The notes under the pieces were generated by a model. It made no database searches, was not told the origin of the DNA, and worked only from the letters and a program-made list of their open reading frames with translations. A stretch of 64,000 nucleotides of DNA from Dyadobacter jiangsuensis (GTDB lineage Bacteria > Bacteroidota > Bacteroidia > Cytophagales > Spirosomataceae), in contig NZ_PYAS01000010.1 in NCBI RefSeq assembly GCF_003014695.1, forward strand, positions 277,336 to 341,335, given 5' to 3'. Below are positions 56,221-64,000 of this stretch, piece after piece (position 1 is the stretch's first letter; every line of letters starts with the position of its first letter). A program made the position numbers and the translations under genes.

Positions 56221-56907
56221 ATGAAAAAAATCCTGATCGTTGAGGATGACCGCAGGATCGCGCAGAACATTTTCCGCGGACTGGCTGCCGAAAATTTTGA
56301 GGCGGAGATCGCCTATGACGGCATTACGGGCAAGCAAATGGCCCTGGAAAAGAAGTTCGACCTGGTGTTGCTGGATGTAAACCTGCCGGGTATGAAGGGC
56401 TACGACGTCTGCCAGCAAATCAGGATCTATAAACCGTCGCTGCCTATTATCATGCTGACGGCCTTCGGGGAAATCGAGGACAAAGTGGAAGGACTGAACA
56501 GCGGCGCGGACGATTACATCGTGAAGCCATTCGATTTCAGGGAATTACTCGCACGCGTGAATGCCGCGTTGCGCGTGTCGGACCTTTTGAATCCTGAAAC
56601 TTCCGACAAAATCCTGCGCATTGCCGACCTGGAAATGAACCTCGGCACCAAGCAGGTGAAACGCGCAGGCAACATTATCGATCTCACAGCCAAGGAGTTT
56701 GCATTGCTCGAATACTTCCTCCTGCACCGCGGGCGGGTGGTTTCGAAAATGGACCTGGCCGAGCACGTGTGGCACCTCAATTTCGACCCCGGAACCAATG
56801 TGGTGGAAGTGTATATCAATTATCTACGCAAAAAAGTCGATAAAGACTTTCCGACCAAGCTCATCCACACCCGGCCGGGCATGGGCTATATTATGAAAGA
56901 AGAATAA
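56221..56907 (+). CDS. OmpR/PhoB-family response regulator
   Basis: 228 residues from ATG at 56221 (MKKILIVEDD). The receiver has the acidic pocket Glu8-Asp10, phosphoacceptor Asp52 in LLDVNLPG, and Lys in IVKPFDF (about 102). The winged-helix DNA-binding domain is at about 130-225, with LLEYFLLHRGRVVSKMDLAEHVW and YINYLRKKVD. It precedes its sensor kinase by 6 bp and the metal-efflux genes by about 1.5 kb, so control of those genes is likely. Confidence 0.95.
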   Translation: MKKILIVEDDRRIAQNIFRGLAAENFEAEIAYDGITGKQMALEKKFDLVLLDVNLPGMKGYDVCQQIRIYKPSLPIIMLTAFGEIEDKVEGLNSGADDYIVKPFDFRELLARVNAALRVSDLLNPETSDKILRIADLEMNLGTKQVKRAGNIIDLTAKEFALLEYFLLHRGRVVSKMDLAEHVWHLNFDPGTNVVEVYINYLRKKVDKDFPTKLIHTRPGMGYIMKEE

Positions 56908-56913
56908 CCTCCT

Positions 56914-58281
56914 ATGAAGATCAAAGACCGCATCGCCCTCCAATTCACGCTCCTGGTAGCGGGGGTGCTTTTGCTGTTTTCCATTGCCATTTACAGCGTT
57001 TCGGAACATTACCGGCAGGAAGAATTTTACGATCGCCTGCGCAGCCGCGCACGCACGACCTGCCGCCTGCTCGTGAAAGTGAAGGGGATTGACAAAGACC
57101 TGCTCAAAGCCATCGACCAGAATACGCTTTCGGAAATGCTGGACGAAAAAGTACTGATTTTCGATCCCAGAAACGAGCTGATCTATTCCAGCGTCGACGA
57201 TAAGCTGCTTACCTACCACACATCGCTCCTCAACGAAGTACGCCAAAAAGAATACATGGAGTTTCACCAGGGCGAAAACGAGGTGATCGGGCTGCTCTAC
57301 CAGGAGAGCGACGACCCGCTGGTGGTACTGGCCTCCGCCTACGACACTTTCGGGCATAGCAAACTGCAAAATTTGAGAAGTACGCTGGGTTGGGGATTGC
57401 TGGCGGGAATCGCGGTGACGGTCGGACTCGGCATTTACTTCGCAGGGAATGCATTGAAACCCATCAGCCGCATTAATGCACAGGTGTCGCTCATTACGGC
57501 CCAGAATTTATCCCAAAAGCTCGACGAAGGCAACCGGAAGGACGAAATTGCGCAGCTTGCCATCAACTTCAACACCGTACTTTACCGGCTCAACAAGGCA
57601 TTCGAACAACAGAAGAGCTTTGTATCGCACGCGTCGCACGAGTTGCGAACGCCATTAGCCGCCCTGAAATCCGAAATCCAGCTCGGACAGCGCTTCAATA
57701 AGGACAATCCCGAAATTGAAGAGGTTTTTGCGAACCTGTTTTCGGATACCGAACGGCTCATCAGCATTACCAATAACCTGCTTTTCCTCGCCCGTTCGTA
57801 CGAGAATATGGGCAGCATGAAAATGGCGCACGTTCACATCGAAGACCTCGCGTTCCTGGCCAAAGAAGAGCTGCTATCCTCCCATCCCGATTACAATGTG
57901 GTGATCGATTACGAAACGATTCCGGAGAATGAGAACCAAACCGTGATCGAAGGCAATGAGGAACTGCTCAAAAGAGTGTTTACCAACCTGCTCGACAATG
58001 CATGCAAGTATTCTGCCGACCATAGCGCACAGATACTGATCTCGTCCGACGACAAATCGTGCATCGTGAAGGTCCGCGACCGGGGAATAGGGATCAGCGA
58101 GGACGACCTCCCGCATATTTTCAACCCCTTTTTCAGGTCGTCCAATGCTACCGAGCTGCCGGGATTCGGGATAGGACTTTCCATTTGCCAGCGCATTGTG
58201 GAGTTGCACCATGGCACCATTTCAGTGACCAGCGAAATCGGCAAAGGCAGCGAGTTTCAGGTCCAGCTTCATCATATATGA
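56914..58281 (+). CDS. Sensor histidine kinase
   Basis: 455 residues. Two membrane helices (about 8-28 and 157-177) flank a periplasmic sensor domain of about 125 residues. A HAMP region (about 178-232) precedes the H box SHASHELRTPLA with phospho-acceptor His242. The N box LLDNACKYS, G1 DRGIGIS and G2 GFGIGLSIC follow (about 363-430). The pair resembles CusS/CopS-type metal sensors by gene context, since TolC/RND genes follow. The periplasmic part has no obvious His/Cys metal site that I can assign. Confidence 0.94.
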   Translation: MKIKDRIALQFTLLVAGVLLLFSIAIYSVSEHYRQEEFYDRLRSRARTTCRLLVKVKGIDKDLLKAIDQNTLSEMLDEKVLIFDPRNELIYSSVDDKLLTYHTSLLNEVRQKEYMEFHQGENEVIGLLYQESDDPLVVLASAYDTFGHSKLQNLRSTLGWGLLAGIAVTVGLGIYFAGNALKPISRINAQVSLITAQNLSQKLDEGNRKDEIAQLAINFNTVLYRLNKAFEQQKSFVSHASHELRTPLAALKSEIQLGQRFNKDNPEIEEVFANLFSDTERLISITNNLLFLARSYENMGSMKMAHVHIEDLAFLAKEELLSSHPDYNVVIDYETIPENENQTVIEGNEELLKRVFTNLLDNACKYSADHSAQILISSDDKSCIVKVRDRGIGISEDDLPHIFNPFFRSSNATELPGFGIGLSICQRIVELHHGTISVTSEIGKGSEFQVQLHHI

Positions 58282-58396
58282 CCTCCCGGCTCGGCGCTCC
58301 CGGTTCGGTGCGCCGGCTTTCTAATTTTTTTCTAAGGTTATTTTAAGGCTGGTGTAATACCGGTGTCGGAATATCGCACATTCTAACACGGAAATT

Positions 58397-59644
58397 ATGC
58401 GCATTTACCTCACCGGGCTCTTAGTACTCCTAACAACCGCCTTACACGCACAGGACACACTGCGGCTCTCGATCCGCCAGGCCGACAGCCTGTTCTTGCA
58501 AAACAACCTTGAAATCCTGGCCGAAAAGTACCAGATCGACATTGCGAAGTCGGTCGAAATCCAGGACAAGCTTTGGAACAACCCCACTTTCGGGGTCGAA
58601 ATCAGTGCCTACAACCCGTCTCGCGGCGCGTTGGACGTGGGTAGGAACGGCCAGAAAGCATTCACGATCCAGCAACTGATCACGCGCGCCGGCAAGCGCA
58701 ACAAGCAGGTCGCATTGGACGTGGAGTCGACGCGCAAAACGGAATTCCAGTTTTACGACTTGATCCGCACATTAAAATTCGAGCTGCGTCAGATCTTCTT
58801 CGAATCATATTACCTCGAACAAACCATCGCGCTGTACGACAACCAGATCGGCACGCTCCGCACGACCGTCAATGCATTTGACAAAGAGTATAATCGCAAG
58901 AATATCTCGCTCAAAGAGGTTGTCCGCCTGAAAGCGCTCCTGTTCGAGCTTACTAACGAGCGTGCCAATATCCTCTTTGAATTACAGGAAAACCAGCGTG
59001 ACCTCCGCACCCTGCTGAGCACCGACCGCCCCATCAAATCGCTCGTCGACAGCACGGAAATACAGCGCTATCACCTCGACCGCTACAACGTGGCCGCATT
59101 GAAAGAAAAAGCCTTGCAAAGCCGCGCGGATTTGAAAGTGGCGCAATCGGAGACGAAACAGGCCGAGCTCAATTACACATTGCAAAAAGCATTGGCGAAG
59201 CCCGACGTGCAGATCGGCGCCGTGTATGACCAGGCGAGCAACTACCAGAACAACTACTTCGGTGTGAATGCGTCTATGGCCCTGCCCTTCTTCAACCGCA
59301 ACCAGGGTAACATCCGCGCGGCGAAAAGCAACATCAGCTACTACAAAACAGCCGAGAATGCAAAGCAAAATGCGGTAAACAACGAAGTCGACGCCGCCGT
59401 GCAGAAGGTAGGCATTGCCGACAAGGCTTTCCAAAGTGTCGAAGGCCAGTTCACCGACCAGTTCCAGCTCCTGAGCAACGGCATTTACGACAACTTCCAG
59501 AAACGGAATATTTCACTGCTGGAATTTATAGACTTCATCGAGACCTACAACGAGAGCATCAAGGAATATAACCGCCTCCAAGCCGACCGCATCAAGGTAT
59601 ACGAGGAGCTCAATTACGTCGTCGGCGAAGAGCTATTCAACTAA
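58397..59644 (+). CDS. TolC-family outer membrane efflux protein
   Basis: 415 residues. Signal peptide 1-18 (ALHAQ). Two homologous halves of TolC-type helices follow: YQIDIAKSVEIQDKLWNNPTFG in the first and AQSETKQAELNYTLQKALAKPDVQIGAVYDQ in the second. It would form the outer membrane duct of the tripartite RND pump whose other parts follow directly. It lies 115 bp after the sensor kinase. The adaptor gene starts 53 bp later. Confidence 0.92.
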   Translation: MRIYLTGLLVLLTTALHAQDTLRLSIRQADSLFLQNNLEILAEKYQIDIAKSVEIQDKLWNNPTFGVEISAYNPSRGALDVGRNGQKAFTIQQLITRAGKRNKQVALDVESTRKTEFQFYDLIRTLKFELRQIFFESYYLEQTIALYDNQIGTLRTTVNAFDKEYNRKNISLKEVVRLKALLFELTNERANILFELQENQRDLRTLLSTDRPIKSLVDSTEIQRYHLDRYNVAALKEKALQSRADLKVAQSETKQAELNYTLQKALAKPDVQIGAVYDQASNYQNNYFGVNASMALPFFNRNQGNIRAAKSNISYYKTAENAKQNAVNNEVDAAVQKVGIADKAFQSVEGQFTDQFQLLSNGIYDNFQKRNISLLEFIDFIETYNESIKEYNRLQADRIKVYEELNYVVGEELFN

Positions 59645-59697
59645 CCATTCAAACTGAACACAACTTATTCACGGCATTGCCATTAATGCATTCCCCA

Positions 59698-60786
59698 ATG
59701 AAAAATTCACTGTATGTTGTCGTGCTGGCCGCTGTTGGCGTGTGGCTGACCTCCTGCGAAAAAAAGAAGACCGAAAGCGACGAATCGAAGGCATTCATGC
59801 TTTCGGATACCATGATGAGCCGCATTAAAATCGACACCGTGCGTACAGAGCCGGTCCGTAACGAACTCACACTCGTGGGTAAAGTGGTGCCGGACGAAAA
59901 CCAGGTCATTAAAGTATATCCGCTGGTAGGCGGTAATGTGGATGAAGTGGATGTGGAGCTTGGCGACAATGTCCGCAAAGGCCAGAAACTCGCAACGATC
60001 CGTTCCGGCGAGGTGGCGGATTTTGAGCGCCAGATGATCCAGGCACAGTCCGATTTGCTCATTGCACAGAAAAACCTGTCATCCACCGAAGATTTGTTCG
60101 AAAGCAAACTGGTACCGGAGCGCGACGTGATCTCCGCCCGCCAGATTGTAGACAAAGCACAGGCGGAGCTGAACCGGGTTAAGGAAGTATTCTCGATCTA
60201 TGGCTTAGGTAAATCCACCAACTATACTGTGAAATCGCCCATTAATGGCTTCATCATCGACAAAAACGTGAACCGCGGCATGCAGCTGCGCTCGGATAAC
60301 TCGGAAAGCCTCTTTACCGTGGGCCAGATTGCCGATGTGTGGGTGATGGCCAATGTGAATGAGAGCGACATCCCGCGCGTGAAGCTGGGCATGCCTGCGG
60401 AAGTGCGCACGATCAGTTTCTCAGACGAGGTTTTTAAAGGGAAAGTCGATAAAATCTACAACGTCCTCGACCCGGATACCAAGGCGATGAAAATCCGCAT
60501 TCAGTTGCAGAATGTAGGTTTCAAACTCAAACCGGAAATGCACGCGACCGTCACCCTCAACTTTGAAGAAGGCGAGCAAATGCAGGCGATCCCGTCGCAA
60601 GCCGTCATTTTCGACCGGAGCAAGAACTGGGTAATGGTGTACCACAGCCGCACAAAAATCGAAACACGCCCCGTGGAAGTGTACCGCTCCCTCGCAAACA
60701 CCACCTACGTGCGTGAAGGCCTTAAACCCGGCGAAACGATCATTTCCAAAAACCAACTCCTCGTTTACGACGCGCTTAACGACTAA
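59698..60786 (+). CDS. RND efflux periplasmic adaptor lipoprotein (CzcB/CusB-like)
   Basis: 362 residues from ATG at 59698. Lipobox VWLTSC with Cys20. The lipoyl/barrel-sandwich domain (about 55-205, VYPLVGGNVDEVDVELGDNVRKGQKLATI), an alpha-hairpin and a beta-barrel domain (about 210-290) follow in the order usual for membrane fusion proteins. It links the inner membrane pump to TolC. The stop lies 6 bp before the pump gene, so the three are one operon. Confidence 0.93.
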   Translation: MKNSLYVVVLAAVGVWLTSCEKKKTESDESKAFMLSDTMMSRIKIDTVRTEPVRNELTLVGKVVPDENQVIKVYPLVGGNVDEVDVELGDNVRKGQKLATIRSGEVADFERQMIQAQSDLLIAQKNLSSTEDLFESKLVPERDVISARQIVDKAQAELNRVKEVFSIYGLGKSTNYTVKSPINGFIIDKNVNRGMQLRSDNSESLFTVGQIADVWVMANVNESDIPRVKLGMPAEVRTISFSDEVFKGKVDKIYNVLDPDTKAMKIRIQLQNVGFKLKPEMHATVTLNFEEGEQMQAIPSQAVIFDRSKNWVMVYHSRTKIETRPVEVYRSLANTTYVREGLKPGETIISKNQLLVYDALND

Positions 60787-60792
60787 TATCTC

Positions 60793-63700
60793 ATGAACAA
60801 ATTCATCCGAGGCATCGTGGGCTTTTCGCTCAAGAACCGGTTCTTCATATTCTTCATGACAGGCCTGCTGATCATTTCGGGCATTGTCAGCTACCAGAAC
60901 ACACCGTTGGAAGCGTTTCCGGACGTGACCAACACGCAGATCATCATCGTAACGCAATGGAACGGGCGCAGCGCGGAGGAAATAGAGCGTTTCGTAACCG
61001 TACCGATCGAAGTCGCGATGAACTCCGTGCAGCAAAAAACCAATGTACGGAGCACGACCATGTTCGGTTTGAGCATTGTCAAAATCATTTTTGATGATAA
61101 TGTAGAAGACTTTTTCGCCCGGCAGCAGGTCAACAACCAGCTCCGTACCGTGTCGCTGCCTGATGGCGTCGAGCCCGACGTGCAGCCGCCTTACGGCCCT
61201 ACGGGCGAGATTTTCAGGTTTACATTACAAAGCAAGGACCGTGACAGCCGCGAACTGCTAACGCTTCACAAATGGGTGATCGACCGCCAACTCCGCAGCG
61301 TACCGGGCGTGGCCGACGTGGTGGCATTTGGTGGCCGCGACAAGATTTACGAAGTGCAGGTGAACCCTACCAAGCTCGTGAAATACAACATTACGCCGCT
61401 GGAAGTGTACCAGGCTGTTACCAAAAGCAATATCAACGTCGGCGGCGACGTGATCGAGAAGAACGGGCAGGCCTATGTGGTGCGCGGGATCGGGTTGCTC
61501 AACTCCATTCCCGACATTCAGAATATCATTGTTGAATACATCAAAGACAACCCGGTGCTGGTGAAGGATGTGGCCGATGTGAAGGAATCGGATATGCCGC
61601 GTGTGGGACAGGTAGGACTCGATGGCAATGACGACGTCGTGGAAGGGATTGTGGTACAAAGAAAAGGCGAAAACCCGAGCGAAGTGCTGGCGCGGGTGAA
61701 AGACAAGATAGAGGAGCTGAATACCAAAATTCTTCCGCCCGACGTCAAAATGGTCACATTCTACGACCGAGATAACCTCATAGAGTTCTGTGCGCACACC
61801 GTGAAGCATAACCTCGTGGAAGGAATCGTGCTCGTGACCGTGATCGTGTTCGTATTTATGGCCGACTGGCGTACGACCGTCATCGTGTCCATCATCATAC
61901 CATTGGCCCTGCTATTCGCATTCATGTGTTTGAAATTGAAGGGCATGTCGGCCAACCTGCTTTCGATGGGCGCCATCGACTTCGGGATCATCATCGACGG
62001 TGCCGTGGTAATGGTGGAAGGGATATTCGTAGCGCTCGATCACCTGGCTCATCGCAACGGCATGGACCGGTTCAACAAGCTGTCGAAACTCGGGCTCATC
62101 AAGCGCACCGGCGGTGAGTTGGGCAAGGCTATTTTCTTCTCCAAACTCATCATTATCACAGCATTAATACCCATTTTCAGTTTCCAGAAAGTGGAGGGCA
62201 AAATGTTTACACCACTTGCTTACACGCTCGGTTTCGCATTGCTGGGGGCACTGCTCTACACGCTCACATTGGTGCCGGTGCTATGCTCCATTTTGCTCAA
62301 AAAGAATGTGCGTGAAAAGAGCAATCCGGTGGTCCGCTTTTTCGACAAAACGGTAACCAGAGGCTTCGAGTGGTGCTATGCCCGTAAAAAACTCAGCGTG
62401 ATCTTTGCATTTGCATTTCTGGGTGTCACACTCTTCTCGGCCAAATTCCTGGGTACAGAGTTCTTGCCGACCCTCAACGAGGGGGCATTGTGGGTGGAAG
62501 CCAAGATGCCGATGAGCAGCTCTCTGGCCGAAACCACCAAAATGGTGACCACGCTTCGTGCCAAGCTGAATGAGTTCCCGGAAGTAAACGGGGTATTATC
62601 CCAAACCGGCCGTTCCAACGACGGTACCGACCCGTCGGGCTTCTATTATGTGCAAATGCAGGTGAATTTGAAGCCTAAGGAGGAATGGAAGCGTAAAATC
62701 AGCCAGGACGACCTGATCGAAGAAATGGATGCGAAGCTGAAACAATTTCAGGGCATTAACTACAACTATTCGCAGCCGATCATCGACAACGTAGCCGAAG
62801 CAGTGGCGGGGATGAATGCGAGTAATGCCGTGAAGATCTACGGCGACGACCTCGAAACATTGAACAACAAGGCTAATCAGGTGCTGGAAGCGATCAAGAA
62901 TGTGCCGGGTATCAAGGACGTGGGCATTCTGCGGAATATCGGCCAACCCGAAATCAGCGTGATCCTGCATGACCACAAAATGGCACAATACGGCGTGAGC
63001 ATTGCCGATGCGCAGGCTGTGATCGAAATGGCGATCGGAGGTAAAACGGCGTCCATTCTGTACGAAGGTGAGCGGAAATTCGATATCCGCCTGCGTTACG
63101 AGCAGCAGTACCGCCGCACGGTCGACGATATTCAGCAGTTGATGGTGCCAACGCTCACAGGAGGCAAAATTCCGTTGAAAGAAATTTCCACGATCCGCAC
63201 CGTTACCGGCCCGGCATTCGTGTACCGCGATAATAACAAGCGCTTTATCGGTGTGAAATTCTCCGTCCGCGAGCGCGATCTGGGTAGTACCATCGCCGAA
63301 GCGCAATCGAAGGTGAAGCCATTGCTTTCGAGTTTGCCGAAAGGTTACTCGGTAAGCTGGTCGGGGGAATTCGAAAACCAGGTACGGGCTACGGCACGGC
63401 TGGGCCAGGTGGTGCCCATCAGCCTGGTTGGTATATTCATTCTGCTGTTCATCATGTTCAGCAACGCCAAAGACGCCGGCCTGGTGCTGATCAACGTGCC
63501 GTTCGCACTAATCGGTGGTATTCTTGCGCTTCACGTTACGCACATGAACTTCGGTATCTCTGCGGGGGTGGGTTTTATAGCCCTTTTCGGTCTCTGCGTG
63601 CAGAATGGCGTAATATTGATTTCCGTATTCAATAAAAACCTGGCTGCCAGAATGACGCTCGATGAGGCGATCAGGGAAGGGGTGAAATCACGGATCAGGC

Positions 63701-63900
63701 CGGTGATCATGACGGCCCTGATGGCTGCCATTGGTTTGTTACCCGCAGCGGTATCCACCGGCATTGGTTCCGAAACCCAGAAACCGCTGGCGATTGTGGT
63801 AATCGGCGGGTTGATCACTGCGACCGTGCTCACGCTGCTGGTATTCCCGATCATCTACGGTTTCTTCAACCGGAAAGTCAAGGTTTCAAAATATGCGTGA
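60793..63900 (+). CDS. CzcA-type heavy-metal RND efflux pump
   Basis: 1035 residues with 12 membrane helices and two large periplasmic loops, complete in the window. Helix 4 carries DFGIIIDGAVVMVE with Asp396, Asp402 and Glu409, spaced as Asp402, Asp408 and Glu415 of CzcA. This is the HME-1 pattern linked to Zn, Co, Cd or Ni rather than the Cu/Ag pattern of CusA. QLMVPTLTGGKIPLKEISTI and GFIALFGLCVQNGVILISVFN are other family blocks. It takes cations to TolC with the adaptor encoded 6 bp upstream. Confidence 0.95.
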   Translation: MNKFIRGIVGFSLKNRFFIFFMTGLLIISGIVSYQNTPLEAFPDVTNTQIIIVTQWNGRSAEEIERFVTVPIEVAMNSVQQKTNVRSTTMFGLSIVKIIFDDNVEDFFARQQVNNQLRTVSLPDGVEPDVQPPYGPTGEIFRFTLQSKDRDSRELLTLHKWVIDRQLRSVPGVADVVAFGGRDKIYEVQVNPTKLVKYNITPLEVYQAVTKSNINVGGDVIEKNGQAYVVRGIGLLNSIPDIQNIIVEYIKDNPVLVKDVADVKESDMPRVGQVGLDGNDDVVEGIVVQRKGENPSEVLARVKDKIEELNTKILPPDVKMVTFYDRDNLIEFCAHTVKHNLVEGIVLVTVIVFVFMADWRTTVIVSIIIPLALLFAFMCLKLKGMSANLLSMGAIDFGIIIDGAVVMVEGIFVALDHLAHRNGMDRFNKLSKLGLIKRTGGELGKAIFFSKLIIITALIPIFSFQKVEGKMFTPLAYTLGFALLGALLYTLTLVPVLCSILLKKNVREKSNPVVRFFDKTVTRGFEWCYARKKLSVIFAFAFLGVTLFSAKFLGTEFLPTLNEGALWVEAKMPMSSSLAETTKMVTTLRAKLNEFPEVNGVLSQTGRSNDGTDPSGFYYVQMQVNLKPKEEWKRKISQDDLIEEMDAKLKQFQGINYNYSQPIIDNVAEAVAGMNASNAVKIYGDDLETLNNKANQVLEAIKNVPGIKDVGILRNIGQPEISVILHDHKMAQYGVSIADAQAVIEMAIGGKTASILYEGERKFDIRLRYEQQYRRTVDDIQQLMVPTLTGGKIPLKEISTIRTVTGPAFVYRDNNKRFIGVKFSVRERDLGSTIAEAQSKVKPLLSSLPKGYSVSWSGEFENQVRATARLGQVVPISLVGIFILLFIMFSNAKDAGLVLINVPFALIGGILALHVTHMNFGISAGVGFIALFGLCVQNGVILISVFNKNLAARMTLDEAIREGVKSRIRPVIMTALMAAIGLLPAAVSTGIGSETQKPLAIVVIGGLITATVLTLLVFPIIYGFFNRKVKVSKYA

Positions 63901-64000
63901 GGATCGGGGCTGACTAAAAAGGCCCGAGTCAATTTGGCTGTAAATAGGCTTTTTGGATTTTTGAGACTGATAGAAGCCTGGTTAAATTAACAAGGGGTCA

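Noticed and set aside
63911..63956. Possible terminator after the CzcA gene (AAAAAGGCC with GGCTTTTT)
   Set aside because: The arms are imperfect and the loop is over 20 bases; support is too weak to list.
1..64000. tRNA, rRNA, CRISPR or prophage sequences
   Set aside because: No cloverleaf-like stretch, rRNA core, evenly spaced repeat array or phage structural gene was seen on reading both strands; spacers are short.

Overview
The window looks like chromosome from a Bacteroidota, most likely a Cytophagales member near Dyadobacter/Spirosomaceae. The grounds are three SusC/SusD pairs without and one with an N-terminal STN domain, a sigma/FecR pair, Bacteroidota-type promoters (TTG, about 19-20 bp, TAnnTTTG), weak Shine-Dalgarno sites, moderate GC content and a miaB / sigma-54 activator / lptE / secG / groESL block. 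The genus is an inference from style and gene content, not from a marker gene. I saw no rRNA, tRNA, CRISPR array, phage or complete insertion sequence.

Layout. 1-2004: the 3' part of an M16 peptidase and an exported sugar-isomerase-like TIM barrel. 2113-9507 (minus): an ECF sigma factor, a FecR anti-sigma factor, an STN-containing SusC and a SusD, a classic trans-envelope signalled nutrient uptake unit. 9712-19737: a 2-oxoglutarate oxygenase, a ChrA transporter, a UPF0175/DUF3368 toxin-antitoxin pair, a GH3-beta-lactamase fusion, a DciA-like protein, a DUF2683 antitoxin followed by a YoeB/Txe toxin gene broken by one missing base, an LD-carboxypeptidase, an SDR and an exported M20 peptidase. 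19852-36089: three more SusC/SusD pairs. One (minus) carries two accessory lipoproteins. It is divergent across a 777-bp AT-rich region from two tandem plus-strand pairs separated by a strong terminator.

36256-51297 is mostly housekeeping: an aminotransferase, a VUT-type queuosine precursor transporter, an SpoU methyltransferase, TamL, MiaB, a receiver-less sigma-54 activator, LptE, a TPR-like protein, SecG, GroES/GroEL, a LolD-like ATPase and succinyl-CoA ligase beta. 51450-55074 (minus) holds a GntP permease behind an exported esterase-like hydrolase, then a cluster of GC hairpins and a diacylglycerol-kinase-like enzyme divergent from an App1-type phosphatase. 56221-63900 is a two-component system followed by TolC, adaptor and CzcA-type RND pump genes, a heavy-metal efflux locus.

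The observations most worth following are the frameshifted YoeB toxin, the matching divergent promoters that flank the 777-bp region, the GC-hairpin and inverted-repeat elements in spacers, the head-to-head overlap of the SpoU methyltransferase and tamL starts, and a kinase/phosphatase pair that may run opposite lipid reactions. I did not find a clearly undescribed multi-gene system.
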